A DNA stretch of 64,000 nt from Eudromia elegans (taxonomy: Eukaryota > Chordata > Aves > Tinamiformes > Tinamidae), in the NCBI GenBank assembly GCA_003342815.1, contig PTEX01000295.1:479890-543889 (forward strand), in the 5' to 3' direction. The translations under genes were made by a program, and so were the position numbers. Position 1 is the stretch's first letter, and every line of letters starts with the position of its first letter. Shown in pieces: positions 49,776 to 62,700 of the stretch. Under the pieces are notes generated by a model, which saw only the letters and a list, made by a program, of their open reading frames with translations, ran no database searches and was not told where the DNA came from.

Positions 49776-52621
49776 TTGCCCATGGAGAAGGTGCTATCTT
49801 CGCTAGCAGAATTGGGGCAGGATCAGTGTAATTACACCTTAATTATGGGCCCCAGGTTTCTTTTTTATCACCTCTCTTAGAGTGAATTTCATTTTTGCCT
49901 CTCGTTTGGACAGTATGATTCAACCTATTGCAATTTGTATAAATATTCTGTATAAATGCATTACAGTTTGTAGAAACATTCAGCCAGCAGGTCTCCCCTG
50001 CATGTCACTAAAATCCTCTATATATGTCGGTAGCCGTTATGTTTGCAGTGCCTCCACTTTTCCTTTTTTGGAAACAATTTCCTTGGGTGTTGCTAAACTT
50101 TGTGTTTTCAGTAAAAAACAAATTTTCCCCCCCACTCCCCCCAAGTACGTTTAATTTCTGTAGTGAAGGATTTTGAAAATGATGAATAAATGATTGCTTG
50201 GGGATCCCTACATGGAGCTATACATATATATGTGTGTGTGTATTTTTGGATGTTATTAGTTTTAGCGTTAAGTGTTGTTAAAAAATCACTTTCTGAGCCA
50301 GCTGAGGTTAGAAATAGAGGCTCCTCTAAGGCTGGAGAACAGTGTTGATTACTTCAGTCTGCATTCAGATGCGAGGGGATCAAAGGAAGCCTTGAGACCT
50401 AAATTACAATTTTAGTGCACGATATCCCCCATTCCTAAGAATGTAAAAAATGTAATATAAAATTAGTCTGTGAATGTAAAAAGAAAAAAAAATAGTCTAA
50501 GTAGAGAATGTTTAGAAATATTTATATATGTTTTATACATTGCTCCTCTTTAGGTCTAATTTCCAACTAAATGTGCTTATTCTAAGATAGCAAGTATTTC
50601 CCAAGTGAATCTTTTCGCTAAAAAAAACATAAATGAAGGTCAGTTTAGCTCCTTACGGTCCTGTTTTAAAGGACAACGTGATCACACGTTCCCAGTTAGT
50701 CCTTTAAAATGCATTTGGAGGCCTCTGCAAGCACGGGCCGCTCTCAGCAGCTAATTCCTTCAGTTGCCTGTTTCCCCTGTTGAATTTGTGGTGGTGGAGA
50801 CGAAACCAGAGGCCTTTTCTTTGTAGCGCCACTGAACAGTAAAAACATCAAGTAGTATATTAAAAATATAAAGTAATATATTCAAAAAAAAGAACTCTGG
50901 AAGGTGCTGAGGTAGTGGATAAGGACACAGGTGCCTGGTGTGGATTGATTCGCACTATTTTGGGTGTTTGGATTTAAGTAAACCCTATATTGCAGTGGAA
51001 GAAAACATACTGTGAGTTAAATCTCTCTTGAATCATCTCTAACTTCTTTTTTTTAAGAGCTTTCCTGTAATGTTTTAATATTCAAGGTGGTTTTCTTCTG
51101 ATAGGAAGTGGAGAAAAAATTGTCTCCCTCTCCATTTAGGTCCCAGTAATTGTTAGCAATAGGGTTACTTGTGTAAGTAAGGTTATGCTTTCTGCTGTTT
51201 TGCTGGAAGGCATCATCAGTAAATAAATAAATATATTTTCCTTTTGCAGTGTAAGAAGGCACTGAGGAATTCTCACACTTGTCTCCACTCATTTAAAGGA
51301 GTCATTTAAATTTATCTTGAATATCCAGGTCAGAACTGCCTATTTCCTCGCCGTGATTGAATTCCCCACAGTCTGCTTCCATTTACTCACTGAAATAGGG
51401 AATTCTCATTCTGGGAGCGTGAATCAGCCTGGCCTTGATCCTATTCTTCATCAAGAGCAGTAAGTAGGAGGGTAATGGAGACGCAGTTAGTGAAATGTCA
51501 CGGGGCCATAAACTTATTACTCTGCTCCTTACCCACAAGAGCAGCCAACTTGAGTGCTTTCTTCAGGGGACACTGTACTGTGCTTTTATTATTGGACATT
51601 ATTTCCTGTGGTTAAATGGTATTTGAGGTCTGAAAAGGTGTATTTGTCAGTGCTTTGTGCTACAGAGAGCTCTGGATTATCTTGGATCCACATCGTCCTG
51701 CAGGTTCTTATTAACATGTAATTAACTTCTTGATTCGCCATTCAATACTTTGCCTTTAACTACTTCTTTTGCTTGCTCATTTTAGCGCTTTCCTCGCTCA
51801 TATATTAAAATTTGGATGTCCTTGAGGCACTTCAGAGTGTGTTCGGAGGCAGTTTATGAATGGTGGTTATAGTTTTAATGTCTAGGCCGAGCAAACATAG
51901 GTGAAATGTGAGGTGGGCTCGAGCCCTGTTAGCTTCCTCAAGCTACAAAACAGCTCAAAATCCTTGCCGAGGAGGCTGCATGGAACTAGGTTCACTGCAG
52001 GATAGGAGTGTTACTGCATGGAGGAAGGAGCATCAGGAGGTCCAAGCCGCTGTCCAAGATTGGGCACCCACCAAATCTTTTTGTTCGAGTTCGGATTCAC
52101 CGAGGATTATGTGATGCTTTGGGAACTGTCCCTGATTTAGGAGGTTAATATTCCTCCTAATCTCCTGCTAACCGAACGGGTAAATTGTCTGATTTGAGGT
52201 TGGTTTTTCTTCAGAAGGCAGAAGCAGAAGTCACCATCTGCTGCTCAATTAGTGCAGCAAAACAAGCCTCCCTCTTGTCGAGCTCGCTCTCTGAGTCTCC
52301 AGGTCACTGGCAGTTGCACATGTTGCCTGGGTAGATTTTAGGTGACTGTAACTTCAGCAAAACTCTCCCCAAGCCCCTTGTCAGTAGACATGGCGGAGGC
52401 GGAACAGGGAAAGCTGCTTGAACTTGGTCTTCCAGGGTTAAATGGGGTCATAGAGTCCTTCTGTGTCAGAAATTCAGTGTCAAGCCAGGAGCAGACTCTT
52501 ATCTTGGGAGCTGGAGTGGTTGTGAAACTCGGGCATCATCTGTGTGTTAAAACATTCATTCATTAAGGTTTCCAGGAAATTGCCGTGATTTTGGTGATGT
52601 TCATCTTCAGTGTGACATGGT

Positions 52622-52998
52622 GGGCCTGGTTAGCCTGGGGAGGAGAGGATTGAGAGGGGATCTCACCAGTATGTGCAAATAATGGAGGGGAGAATGTTGG
52701 GCGGAGGAGGCCAAACTCTCCTTGGTGGCAGCCAGTGACAGGAAAAGGGGCAATGGGAGCAAGTTCAAACCCAGGCAGCTCTGTCCGCATGTGAGGAATT
52801 ACTTCTTGACAGTGAGGATGACGGAGCCCTGGAACAGGCTGCCCATGCAGGCTGTGGAGTCTGCTGCTCTGGAGATCTTCCAAACCTGCCTGGATGCCCC
52901 ATTGTGCTCTGGGTGTTCCTGCTGCAGCAGAGGGTTGGACTAGATGATTTCTAGAGGTCTCTTCCAGTCTCAACCCTTCTGTGATCTGTGTGATGTGC
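52622..52998 (+). mobile_element. 5'-truncated CR1 LINE, 3' end
   Basis: About 375 bp in the + orientation. It shows the typical sequence of motifs: CCTGGGGAGGAGAGGATTGAGAG-like start, CTGGAACAGGCTGCCCATGCAGG, GAGTCTGCTGCTCTGGAGAT, then GGTTGGACTAGATGATTTCTAGAGG and CTTCTGTGATCTGTGTGA at the end. CR1 elements move by reverse transcription primed at the target, are usually truncated at the 5' end, and end in short 8-bp-type repeats rather than poly(A). The tail here is a degraded version of that. No intact reverse transcriptase frame remains. Confidence 0.92.
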
Positions 52999-55900
52999 AG
53001 AGCCCAGCTTAGCTTAGATTTTTACGCTATTTTTAAGTCACCTTTCTTTCTGGTGACTTCCTCAGGGCCCTTTTGAGAGAAAAGTCCATGGACTTCCTCT
53101 CAGCAGCGAGAATGTTCAGTGGTGGTTCCCGTCATTGGCACAAGCTCCAGCTGGCTTGGAAAGGCTGCCTGGCTCCGCTCTCTGTGTGTTATTTTGGCTG
53201 CTGCTGTGCTGGAAAGTGACTGTCGTCAGATTTGTGACGTAGCTCATTTGGGATTTGTGATGTAGCTCGTTTTGGTCTGAGTTTCCACCTGTTTTACAGG
53301 CATCACCTCATGCGCTGTTCTGTAACAAGTCAGCTCTGTCTTATTTTGTGGCTGGCAGGAGGTGTTTCTGCTCAGAAAACTGCTCAGGTGTTTGGGTAGT
53401 TCGTAGGAACGGAAACGCTCTGCAGAGAAGCGGCCTTTACCAAATTGTCCTGGGAGATGCTCCGAGAGCCTTTTCCCAAGGACTGACCGTCTCTGTTTCT
53501 CCTCCCATGTCAGTCCAGATTCTCAGTGCGGCTGGCGTTCCTTCTGCGTGGAATGACACATTAGGAAGTGAATTCCCAGCTATCCCAGTGTGGGAGGGAC
53601 AGGAAGAGGTCTGGCTCCAAACCCTTGCTCTTAGGTGATGTATAATTCGCAGAGCTGTTCCCAAGAGGGACACAATTCTCCTCGAGCTGAGCAAGCCCTT
53701 GTCGCCCATCACCTCGCCAAGATGGGCAAGCCCAGGCGAAGGCCCATGTGCCACGTGGAGCAAGTTAGACACAAATTGGAGACCACCATCCCAGCAAAAA
53801 CACTCTGCTTCCTGCCCGAAACCTGCCTGGGATGCAGAGAGAGGGCTGCAAATGTACATGACAGGTGGGATGCATCAGGAAAAGCAGATGTTGGCTGCAC
53901 TGCAGTCAGCGTTTCTGGGGAACACATTCGGTGATGCAGGGGAAAAAAAATCACTGTGAGCAGCGGGAAGCTTTTCCCATGTCTTATCTGTTGACGTTTC
54001 TTCCAGCGTCGGAATACTGATCATATCCCTTAGTTCCTATGGGAAAAAGCTGAAACAAAACGTGCCTGTCACAAGGGAAAGAAAACCAAAGCACCCCTCA
54101 GAGCAACCTCCTTTATTTCCTTGCTTGACATCCATGAAAACAGCTAGTAGGCCAGTCCTGCTCCCCTCAAATAATGTTGTAAACCCTTGAAACTGTAGCG
54201 TGTTGCAATGTAACTAAGTGCAGAACAGTATAGAAATCCTGCCCGGGAGCTTGGAGGCCAGAAATCAACTACTGACAGGAGTTTGGACCCTGGCCTGGAT
54301 TACAGAGCATTAAAAAGCTCTGCTGTGGGCATTATCGCACACTGAGGGGGAAAAGCCTCCTCTTCTGCCTCTGTGCCCCCAAGGACGCCGCGTTTCAGGG
54401 TGTTCTTGAGGGCACTGATGGTGTTTGATTGGCATTCGGGGTCGGAAGTGCCATAAATGGTGGGAGCAGGGCCATTCTCTTTGGCCTTCCCACCTGCTTT
54501 GTGTCGTCCCAAATTGGTATTCCTGCAAAGCACAACCCGAGTGCTGCGTCTCAAGGGAAAATTCTCACGCTCGGGAAGGCTTCAGACATTGAACCTCTCG
54601 AAACCGGCACAGAGATATGCCTGATGCCCCCAGAGAAACAAGCCCCACCTTTTAGACAGAGTGAACACTTAAAAACCCACTATATGTGTATATAGATTTA
54701 CATAAGGTATGTGTCTTTTTACCCGGTATTTGGATACTGGATTTTTTTGTGCGTTGAGGAAGGCGTTTATGGATGTTGCCTATTGATCTTCCCATAAGAA
54801 TTGATTCAGTTTTTTTAATGGAAAAATGTGCTTTTGCATAAACCTCTGAGAGTAAGATTTAGAAACAATTAGTTTAGTAAATTGCTTTGCGGTGATGGTT
54901 GCCTGAAATATTTTAAAGGGGAGAAAAATAGATTAGTTAGGAAAGAGTTCTCATCGATTTGCATCTTTAACGCAATTGTTTACAGAAACAAAATCTTTTC
55001 TTACCCATGTTCTGGAGCCAGAAAGCTTCGTTCTGAAATGAATCAGCCACCAGAGATACCAGCCCAGGAACTGATAGAAATGTGGTTATAGTGAGTGACA
55101 AATGGAGGATGCTGCTCGAGGTGCCACTGACCTGCAGGGTGACCAGGAATCACAGCGATCGCGTGGGCTATTGCACAAAGAAATGCCAAATCTGAAACAG
55201 CCTTCTCCGTTTTGTATGAGAAAAGGGCATGACTGGAGACCCAGGCTGCAACACCGAAGGGTCCTGCTCTCTTTTGGTGGTTCTGGCTCTGCTTTTCTCA
55301 TCTTTTATGTGTGAGAAGATGCGATCTTGCCCATGTTCTTCTGGAGGCTGGACTGACTGCACACACTTCCTTTGGAGTTGATATGTCCTGCTTTTAAGGA
55401 CAACTGATGAGCAGAGTTGGGTGTGATGGGCTAAAATAAAAACTGCAGCATATTTTGAGTACTGTATTGGTAACTTGGTACTTGATCTTGCCTTTGGTAT
55501 CTCTGAGGACTTTGCAAACAGAAGAGGATGCCTAATTCTCCTCTTCGTACAGTTTGTGAATTTTCTCCAATAGGAGCTGGTTGAATGTGGGCACTGTGTC
55601 TCCTGTGTCACGTCTCTCCCTTCCCTGCATTTATTTTATTGACTGTTATTCTTAGGAAATGGCCCCTTGTGGAAGGAAATGACCAGTGTCTTCTGGAAGC
55701 ACCTGCAGCTTTGCCCTGTGCAGTGTTGGCCTTGATGTCAATTAAGCAGGATTTCAAGGTGTTTTGGTGGATGCTCTTTTATTCTTGAGCTCTTTTCATT
55801 TAGATTTTTTTAAAATTTATTTTAGAATGAGGGGGAATTCTTGCACTTGTCTTCCCATGCTTCTCTCCCAGGTCTGCTCTTCTTTTGGGATTATATAGCT

Positions 55901-56470
55901 GCTGGGTAGGACATACACTTCTAAATCTTGCCTTTCTCCTCCTGTGACACATCTAAGGATTTTTTAGGTTAAACAGAGCTGCTATACATGGAATCTGCTT
56001 GCAGAAGAAGAAAACAACCCCAAACCGACGATCCTCGTAGCCCGTTTGGCTCTGGATCGTGCTTTGAAACTGTGTCAGATCTCGGTGCATGTTAAGGTTT
56101 GGAGCCAAGGTAAGCACAGCAGATCCTCTAGGAAGTGGTGCTGTTGCTGCGAATAACATACGTGTCCTCGGCTGCGGCGGGAGGATAGACTCCACAACAG
56201 ACAGATGGCTTGCTCTCCGCCATGACTTTGATATCTGCTTCCACAGTTGAGTGTGCAGGGTTGGTGCTGGTCCCCTGAAGCACCCGAGATGTTTCTGTGG
56301 TGCTCTGTAAGGCGCCGGTCAGCCCGGCAGCACACATCGCCCTTGGCATTGCTCTGCTGTTGTGTTTCTGACTGTGCCACAAGGCTTTTGCAGTGTCTTT
56401 TTGCTGTAATCCACCTGTGACCTCTCCTTTGAGGGCTTATGAAATGGAATTTTTAAAGTAAATGTGCTTT

Positions 56471-56490
56471 CCTCCCCCCCCCCCCCCCCC
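56471..56490 (+). repeat. Poly(C) tract
   Basis: CCT followed by 17 C. The opposite strand is a G17 run capable of quadruplex formation. Confidence 0.95.
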
Positions 56491-57427
56491 TTCTGCTCGA
56501 CAGAACTAAAGATTGTCAGGGAAGGTGGGAAGGTCTTCCCCTTGGACTGCCTTGCTGGGAGAAGGAGCACGATGGATAAATGGGTTATTCCCAAGGGAAT
56601 AATGCTGTGGACTGCTAATGCATCTTCACTTTGCAGTTTGAAATGGATTAGGAAGAGAAGAAACAGATGCTGGGCAAAGGAAACGTTGTTACTTGAATGC
56701 TGTTTCATTCCCTATCGATCACGCAGCGTCTCTTCCGTCACCGCTTTCTTCCCGATCCCTGGCTCCTGAGAAACCCAGGCGGATCCCCCTTTGCTTAATG
56801 GCCATTTTTGTGGCCAAGCTGAGGTTTCCTAGGTCAAGTCAAGTGTCTTACATGGTAGTAAGTTAAGGCGCATGTTTCTTTTCCAGTTGGATCTTGCCAT
56901 ATGTAATAATATTTCTCCTTGCTGGGCTGAACACTGGAGAGGCCTATCGAGCTTTACATGGCTGTTCATCATGTTGCCAGTTAAATGCCTGTCTTGCATG
57001 CAAAGACTGCAGAATTTGGGGTTTTGCAGTAAGCCTCCTCGGTGGTTTTATTTTCCCCCTTGCAGGCTGTGAACTAGCTTATTGGTTCCATCTGCTCCCA
57101 AGGGGCAGCAGCAGTTCTGGTAGGGCCAGCCCGTGACCTTGGCTTCTGCTCAGAGCCAGGAGCTTAGAAATCTGACAGGGAAATAATGTGCTTTAATGAA
57201 GTATTCATTGCTGGCCCCCACTTTTCATCATCAAAACAGCCGTTCCCGTTTAGAGACAGACCTGAAAATTCATGAAATCCACCATGCAGAACAGATGGTT
57301 TTCACTGCAGATGAGGGAGGGGGGTTGACGTCAAGCTGTTCATGAACAGCAGTCTATGTGTGTGGAGCAATTAAGGGTTTGGGGGGAGAAATAATTGGAT
57401 GAAGAGAACTTGACCTAACTGATTAAC

Positions 57428-57444
57428 TTTTTTTTTTTTTTTTT
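57428..57444 (+). repeat. Poly(T) run of 17
   Basis: Pure T run in intron 2, about 370 bp before the tandem duplication. Confidence 0.9.
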
Positions 57445-57816
57445 AATTTAGCTGAATGAAGTTTGTATTCAACTGCTACATTTGATTAAGCAGAGGGACA
57501 TGGCTTTTCAGCAGATCCTTGCTTGGTTAGAAGGAACATCTCAAGGTCTGCGTGTTTTCAGATTTCATTTTGAAGGAAAGAAGGAGGGCATTTGTCCCCT
57601 TTTTTTCCAACTGTTGTAATGTGGGCTCAGTCGTGCTCTGCTGTTTTGGGCTGCCAGGAACCTCTTGTTTTGGGCTGCTCAGAAAGCAAATGCTCCTCAT
57701 GGCTTCAGTAGGTAGTGCAGATTTCTCTGGCACACCCTCATCCTACATGGCCAGTTCATCTGCAGATGCTTGGCTGTCCCATCTGGACAGGAAACTCCCT
57801 CTGCCACCTCCTCCTC

Positions 57817-58344
57817 CCCAGCTTTCCTGCTTTATGTCGTTGGTGGTTGCTTCACCTGAAGCCTTTTGCCTTCATTATTATGGCCTTATTAGCACTGAGT
57901 GGAGTCACAGATGAATTTGCTGGTCTGCTTGGATGCCCTCCAGGCACCTTCTGGGTGAAGGTCTCATGCTATTCCTACAGTCCTTCCTGAAGGTAGGAGA
58001 ACTAATTGTAGTTACTGAAGGCTCTCAAGATTGACTTTAATTGCTGTCTGGTGCTCATTGTCATGCCTGTTATGGTTGTGCTTGTTAGGACCAAGTAGCA
58101 GATAATTTATATATTGCTTTTTCTTCTTGAGATCTGTGAGTGTGTCCCTATGTGAAGGGGATTCCCAAGCTGGAAAAATGGGCCTGCAAAGGAAGGTTTT
58201 TTCTGCCTCTTCTTAATAATGTTTGTGTAATGACTGAAAGACTGTGGGATGTGCAAACCTTTTAAAAAGGTGGAATTCAGGATGCAAGCTGGTGTGGGTT
58301 TGCCAGATTGCATCTCCATGTGACCTAGTGCTTTGGGGTTGATC
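57817..58344 (+). repeat. Diverged tandem duplication, copy 1
   Basis: About 528 bp whose landmarks recur in the same order in the next ~530 bp: CAGCTTT.CTG..TTATG near the start, TGGTCTGCT..GATGC.CTCC.GG, TCTCATGCT.TTCCTAC, CTGAAGGTAGGAGAACT (exact), ATATATTG/CATATATTGG, a CC.AAGCT.GAA.ATGG segment, and a GTGTTGGTTTTCC-like segment. The best parts look about 80% identical, with small indels elsewhere. No coding potential or known element is recognised. Confidence 0.85.
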
Positions 58345-58492
58345 CCCCAGCTTTTCTGGGTTATGTTTTTGGTGGTCTCTTCAGCTGAAACTGTTCTGCT
58401 TAATTACTACAGCCTTTGTTGACTCACGGGGTTCTTGGCTGTCTGGAGTCAACACTGAGTTTGATGGTCTGCTCAGATGCTCTCCGGGTGCC

Positions 58493-58527
<35 letters not shown>

Positions 58528-58870
58528 CCCTCCTTCCCTGGATGGAGATCTCATGCTGTTTCCTACGACTTTACCTGAAGGTAGGAGAACTGGTTATAGT
58601 CGCTCAGGGTTTCCATAAGATTGGCTTAAGTTAATGCATATTTTATCCTGAGTGTATTTATCAGGACGACATAGGAGCTGGTCCATATATTGGTTTTCTT
58701 CTCATGGATCTCCTTTGATGAGCATGTCCTACCTGAGCCAATAAAGTGTTCCCGAAGCTAGAAGATGGAGAGGATCCCACTGTTCATGCTTGGGATCTCT
58801 CCTATCTATCAGTGTTGGTTTTCCTGCGAGTGCCTCCCTGCAGCCAGGAGAGGATTTGGCCAAAGGAGAG
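58345..58870 (+). repeat. Diverged tandem duplication, copy 2
   Basis: Second copy of the unit starting at 57817, offset 528 bp. It differs from copy 1 by many substitutions and by a 32-T run (58496-58527) placed where copy 1 reads CACCTTCT. The right-hand boundary is approximate because similarity fades after about 58840. Confidence 0.8.
58496..58527 (+). repeat. Poly(T) run of 32
   Basis: Longest homopolymer in the window; located inside copy 2 of the tandem duplication. Confidence 0.95.
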
Positions 58871-59667
58871 TTTATGCAGGACAAAATCCTCCCTTTTAGA
58901 GCAGGTTTAGGCAGTGCGGAGCTTGGCTGGGGTGATTTGAAATGGTCTAAGCGTGGCTGATGTTGAATGGGGAAAGCGAGCGCTCCGCAGGCTCTTTCTG
59001 TGCTTCACTCAGCAGCTCCCAGAAGATTAAACATGTCTCGATGCTGTTGCAGATGGTGTGGCCTTGCTGTCTCGTAAAACCCTGATAGGGAGGAGCTTGG
59101 CAGAGCACTGCCCTCGCTACAGGCCAGGCATGCTCTTTGCTCTGTAAGTGCTGGTGTTTTGCTCTCCTGCCGTCTCTGCAGTATTGGCCATACTCAGGCC
59201 ACGTTTGGAGAGCAGACGTATGATGGTAGCTGATAAAGTTGACTTGGTGTCTGGACCTTTCAATGGGGCTGAAGCAACTCTCTGAAGTTTAGAAACCTGT
59301 TTCACTTGCATTTTAAGGCAAGGTTGGCATCTGTTTAACCTGTTAAAGCCAACTTGATAGGTCATTAGGCTTGTGGGTTGTTTTTCTCATGGTGCTCCTG
59401 ACTTGGATTCCAGCTGCAAGCCTGGTCCTGATGGTCAGTCTCCAAATCCAAGACCGGTCCCTACTTTGATGCTTCCTTCTGCTGTGACATCTGCCCAATG
59501 TGGTTTCCCTCTTCAAAACTTTCTGAAATGGGGAGGATCTGTGGCCTGAAAGAACCCTTGTGGTGGTTGCAAAGACAATCAGGAGGGTTCAAGATGCTTT
59601 GTGGGGACTAATGGTGTGTTAGATGGACAAAACTGAGACCTGGGCATCTCGGTGAGGGGAGAAGTGA

Positions 59668-59670
59668 TTT

Positions 59671-59701
<31 letters not shown>
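59668..59701 (+). repeat. T23 followed directly by A11
   Basis: An uninterrupted T run passes straight into an A run, giving a self-complementary 11-bp-arm sequence. Confidence 0.95.
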
Positions 59702-62700
59702 GGTCAAATGCTGCGCTTTGAATTCTCTGATAGCTTAGGGAGCCAGCTTTGCCCCCCAGGGGGACCTGAGATAGGTCTCTAGGTCTTCTCTGGAGCTGTG
59801 GTAGCTGGACTGAGCTAAAGGCAAGGTCTTTACCTTGAGAGGCAAAGAGGGAAATGCAGAGCTGCTTTTTCTGCTGTTTGGCCTCCTTGGCAATGGGGAA
59901 AGCAAATCCTCGGGTGGGAGAAGGTCCATGGCGCAGTCACCGGCAGCGTGTTTTTGACACGTCTCATGGGCTCCTGGTGATAATTGCTGTAGCTTTATGC
60001 TCATGTATAATTAAGCTTTCTCGATGGCCAAAAGAATTTCCAGGCTGGTGAAAGTGCTTTGAGCCTAAGGGATCTTGGGATGTCAGCCCCTTTCATCTGT
60101 AAATAAGACTGGATACAGGAGTGTTTGAAATGTAGGGAGCGAAATAACTCTTTGCCTCTGCCCGTGGTGGCAAGTGAGCTTAGTAGTGCCACTGAGGAGG
60201 GGTGGAAGGTGAGTTCATCTGCTCTACTGCCTGTCCTGAACTCAGAGTGCGGTTTGGTCACCGAGTGTTCGCCCAAGATGAAGAGGGCAAAGCAAAAAGT
60301 CAGCATAGCCTTCTGGGTGGAGCAAGAAAGAACCCCCAAAGCACCAAGCTGTTACAAAACCACTGGCCTTTTGAGGCAGCAGTGTTCATACATCTCGTAA
60401 GAAATGACTTTCTACCAGGAAGAAAAGCACTCTTGGTCTTCTGAGATCCCCAGATGTCTTTAAAATGCTTGTCTGACAAGGTTCCCGGGTTATTTGTAAC
60501 CCTTTTAATAGAGGGCCTTGTAAGAATAAGCTGTAGGGAAAACACTTGCATTGATGGTGTTGGTGAGTTGATGCTAGGCCTTTGCTAAGCAGGGCCGTGC
60601 TAACCTTGGAGGCTTTGGCCAAGATCTTCACCAGCAGCTAACGAACGAGTTATCCATGGGACTGACCTTTCCTAAGGGAAAGGCAGCTCAGTCGTGCAGA
60701 GTGATGAATGCTCCATGTCAGAGAATGCCAGTGCTGAGAGTGGAGTTACTTTTCCTAGGCTTTTGTGCTCGAGTGCTGCGTTGAGCCCTAGCGTCCAAAC
60801 CAGCAATGAGCTTTCTGGGGTGGCCCCCAAGCGAAAAGTTGAAACAAGTCATTTGGTTGAGATGCATCTGAACATCCAAGCCATAAACTGCATCCTAAGA
60901 GAGTGGAAACTGTATTGAGATGTTAACTTGAATGGTGATGTGCTTCCACTGTAGGCAAGAGAGAAGACCAAATGGTTTCAACCTAGGAAAAGTGGTTGAG
61001 GTACCAAAAACTTCAGAAGGAAGTGTTTTCTCCAGGCTTCTCATTTGTGCTGATTGCTGGAGAGCACCCACCAAGTGAAACACCTCCCATTTCCCATGTA
61101 GCCCATAGCCTTGCCAAAGAGCAGTCTCCAAGTTAGAGAGCCCAGTTCTGTCTTTGGCAGCCCTAAAGGTTATAAATCCCAGAAATTGATTGCTTTGTTA
61201 TTGTTTTTCCCACTGTCTTCTCAGATTCCTCTTTGGTTATTTCAAGTCTTCTGTGTGCAAATGAAAGTCAAAAGCGTGGCCCAGGTCCTGCTCCCCCTTC
61301 TCTCTTGCTAATGATTTTGGTGAGATGCGTTGCTGGTGCCGCTCGGGTTGTGCCCGGGAATGTCAATGAACCCGTGTCCTACGATGGCTCCTTGACTCTC
61401 CTCACAAACTGATTTTTCATAGGAGGCTCGTCTTCTGTCTGTGAAGATGATTGTGTTGCCTTCCGGGGGAGCAGAGCTTGCCCTAGGAATTTGCTCTGTG
61501 CTTGGAAAGAGTTGGAAGCTTTTAGATTGATTCCAAGTAGTCTTACAATTCAAAACATGGCTCTGGGCTTCCAGAGAGCGTGTGGGTGATGGTAATAAAC
61601 TCTGACTTGGGCTTTGGGATCTCCCTTTTACCCCTTGTGTACGTTTTGGAGGTTTTGATTGTAGCGACATCTCCTTGGAAAAGGAGCATTTTAGGGAGTT
61701 TTTCCTTGGGAGATCCCACGTCAGGCCAGGGTAGCCGGATCCTCATTGTGCTCTCCATGCATCAAACTGCTCTTCAGGGCTGTGGTCGGAGAAGTAGCAC
61801 ATGCATTCCCTTACCTGGATGCCCAACTGCTTCAAGTAGCCACTGCTGTGAACAAGAGCGGCCAAAAGCTGCAGCGAGGATATTGAACCCAAGAGCAACC
61901 CAGTTTTCCAGGGTAAATGTCCACCACCAGATTAGAAATGACCTGGCAAGCGTTTGAAGACGGTAAAGCTCATGGAAACCTTGTTTGCCCTTAGCGATGG
62001 TCTCACATGTTGCCGTAGGTGGGAGTTGACTTCTTGGGACGGCTGCACAGGTGGTTCCAAGGAAACCAGTTCTCCAGGTGAGCTGGGAGAGAAGGCACAG
62101 AGCTGGGGGACCAATGAGAGCAACTGTGCTCACCCTGGTGGGAAAATGAGGGATGCAGGAAAGCCTGCAAGAGATCTTTGTTCTCCAGGAATTCCTAGTT
62201 GGTTTGTAGATATACCACCTTGCACTTTTGGGTGCTTATCTGTGCAAAACCGAACCTCTAAACCTATTGAGATGCTCAAAAGTCATGTTCACAGGAAATA
62301 TTTATTGTTGTAACGGGGAAAAAAAAATCCCTTGGAGTTTACTTGCCAGATGACCTTGTTTTCCAAAAGAAACGTTCCACTGTAGTAAAAAATGGGTCAC
62401 GATCGTGACTTTCAGATTGATGCAGGGCTTTGTTGTTGTTTTCATCGTCTTTTTACCCATATACAGACCTCAGAAGCCAATTCCCAGCTTGCAGAAGGGC
62501 AATAGATGGTAGAAATCGGAGCTGGGTCAGAGGTGTGTGTATCATAGAGATGACTTCTGAGGGTGGAGATGTGGCTACTTTGCCTTCCTAGCTCTAAATG
62601 TGTGAAGAGTAGCAAATAGTGAGGTTGGTTCTGCCTTGTTTTATTCCCCTTAGATATATGGTTATTATAGATAGCATCTTCCCACAATGCCAACTGCAGA

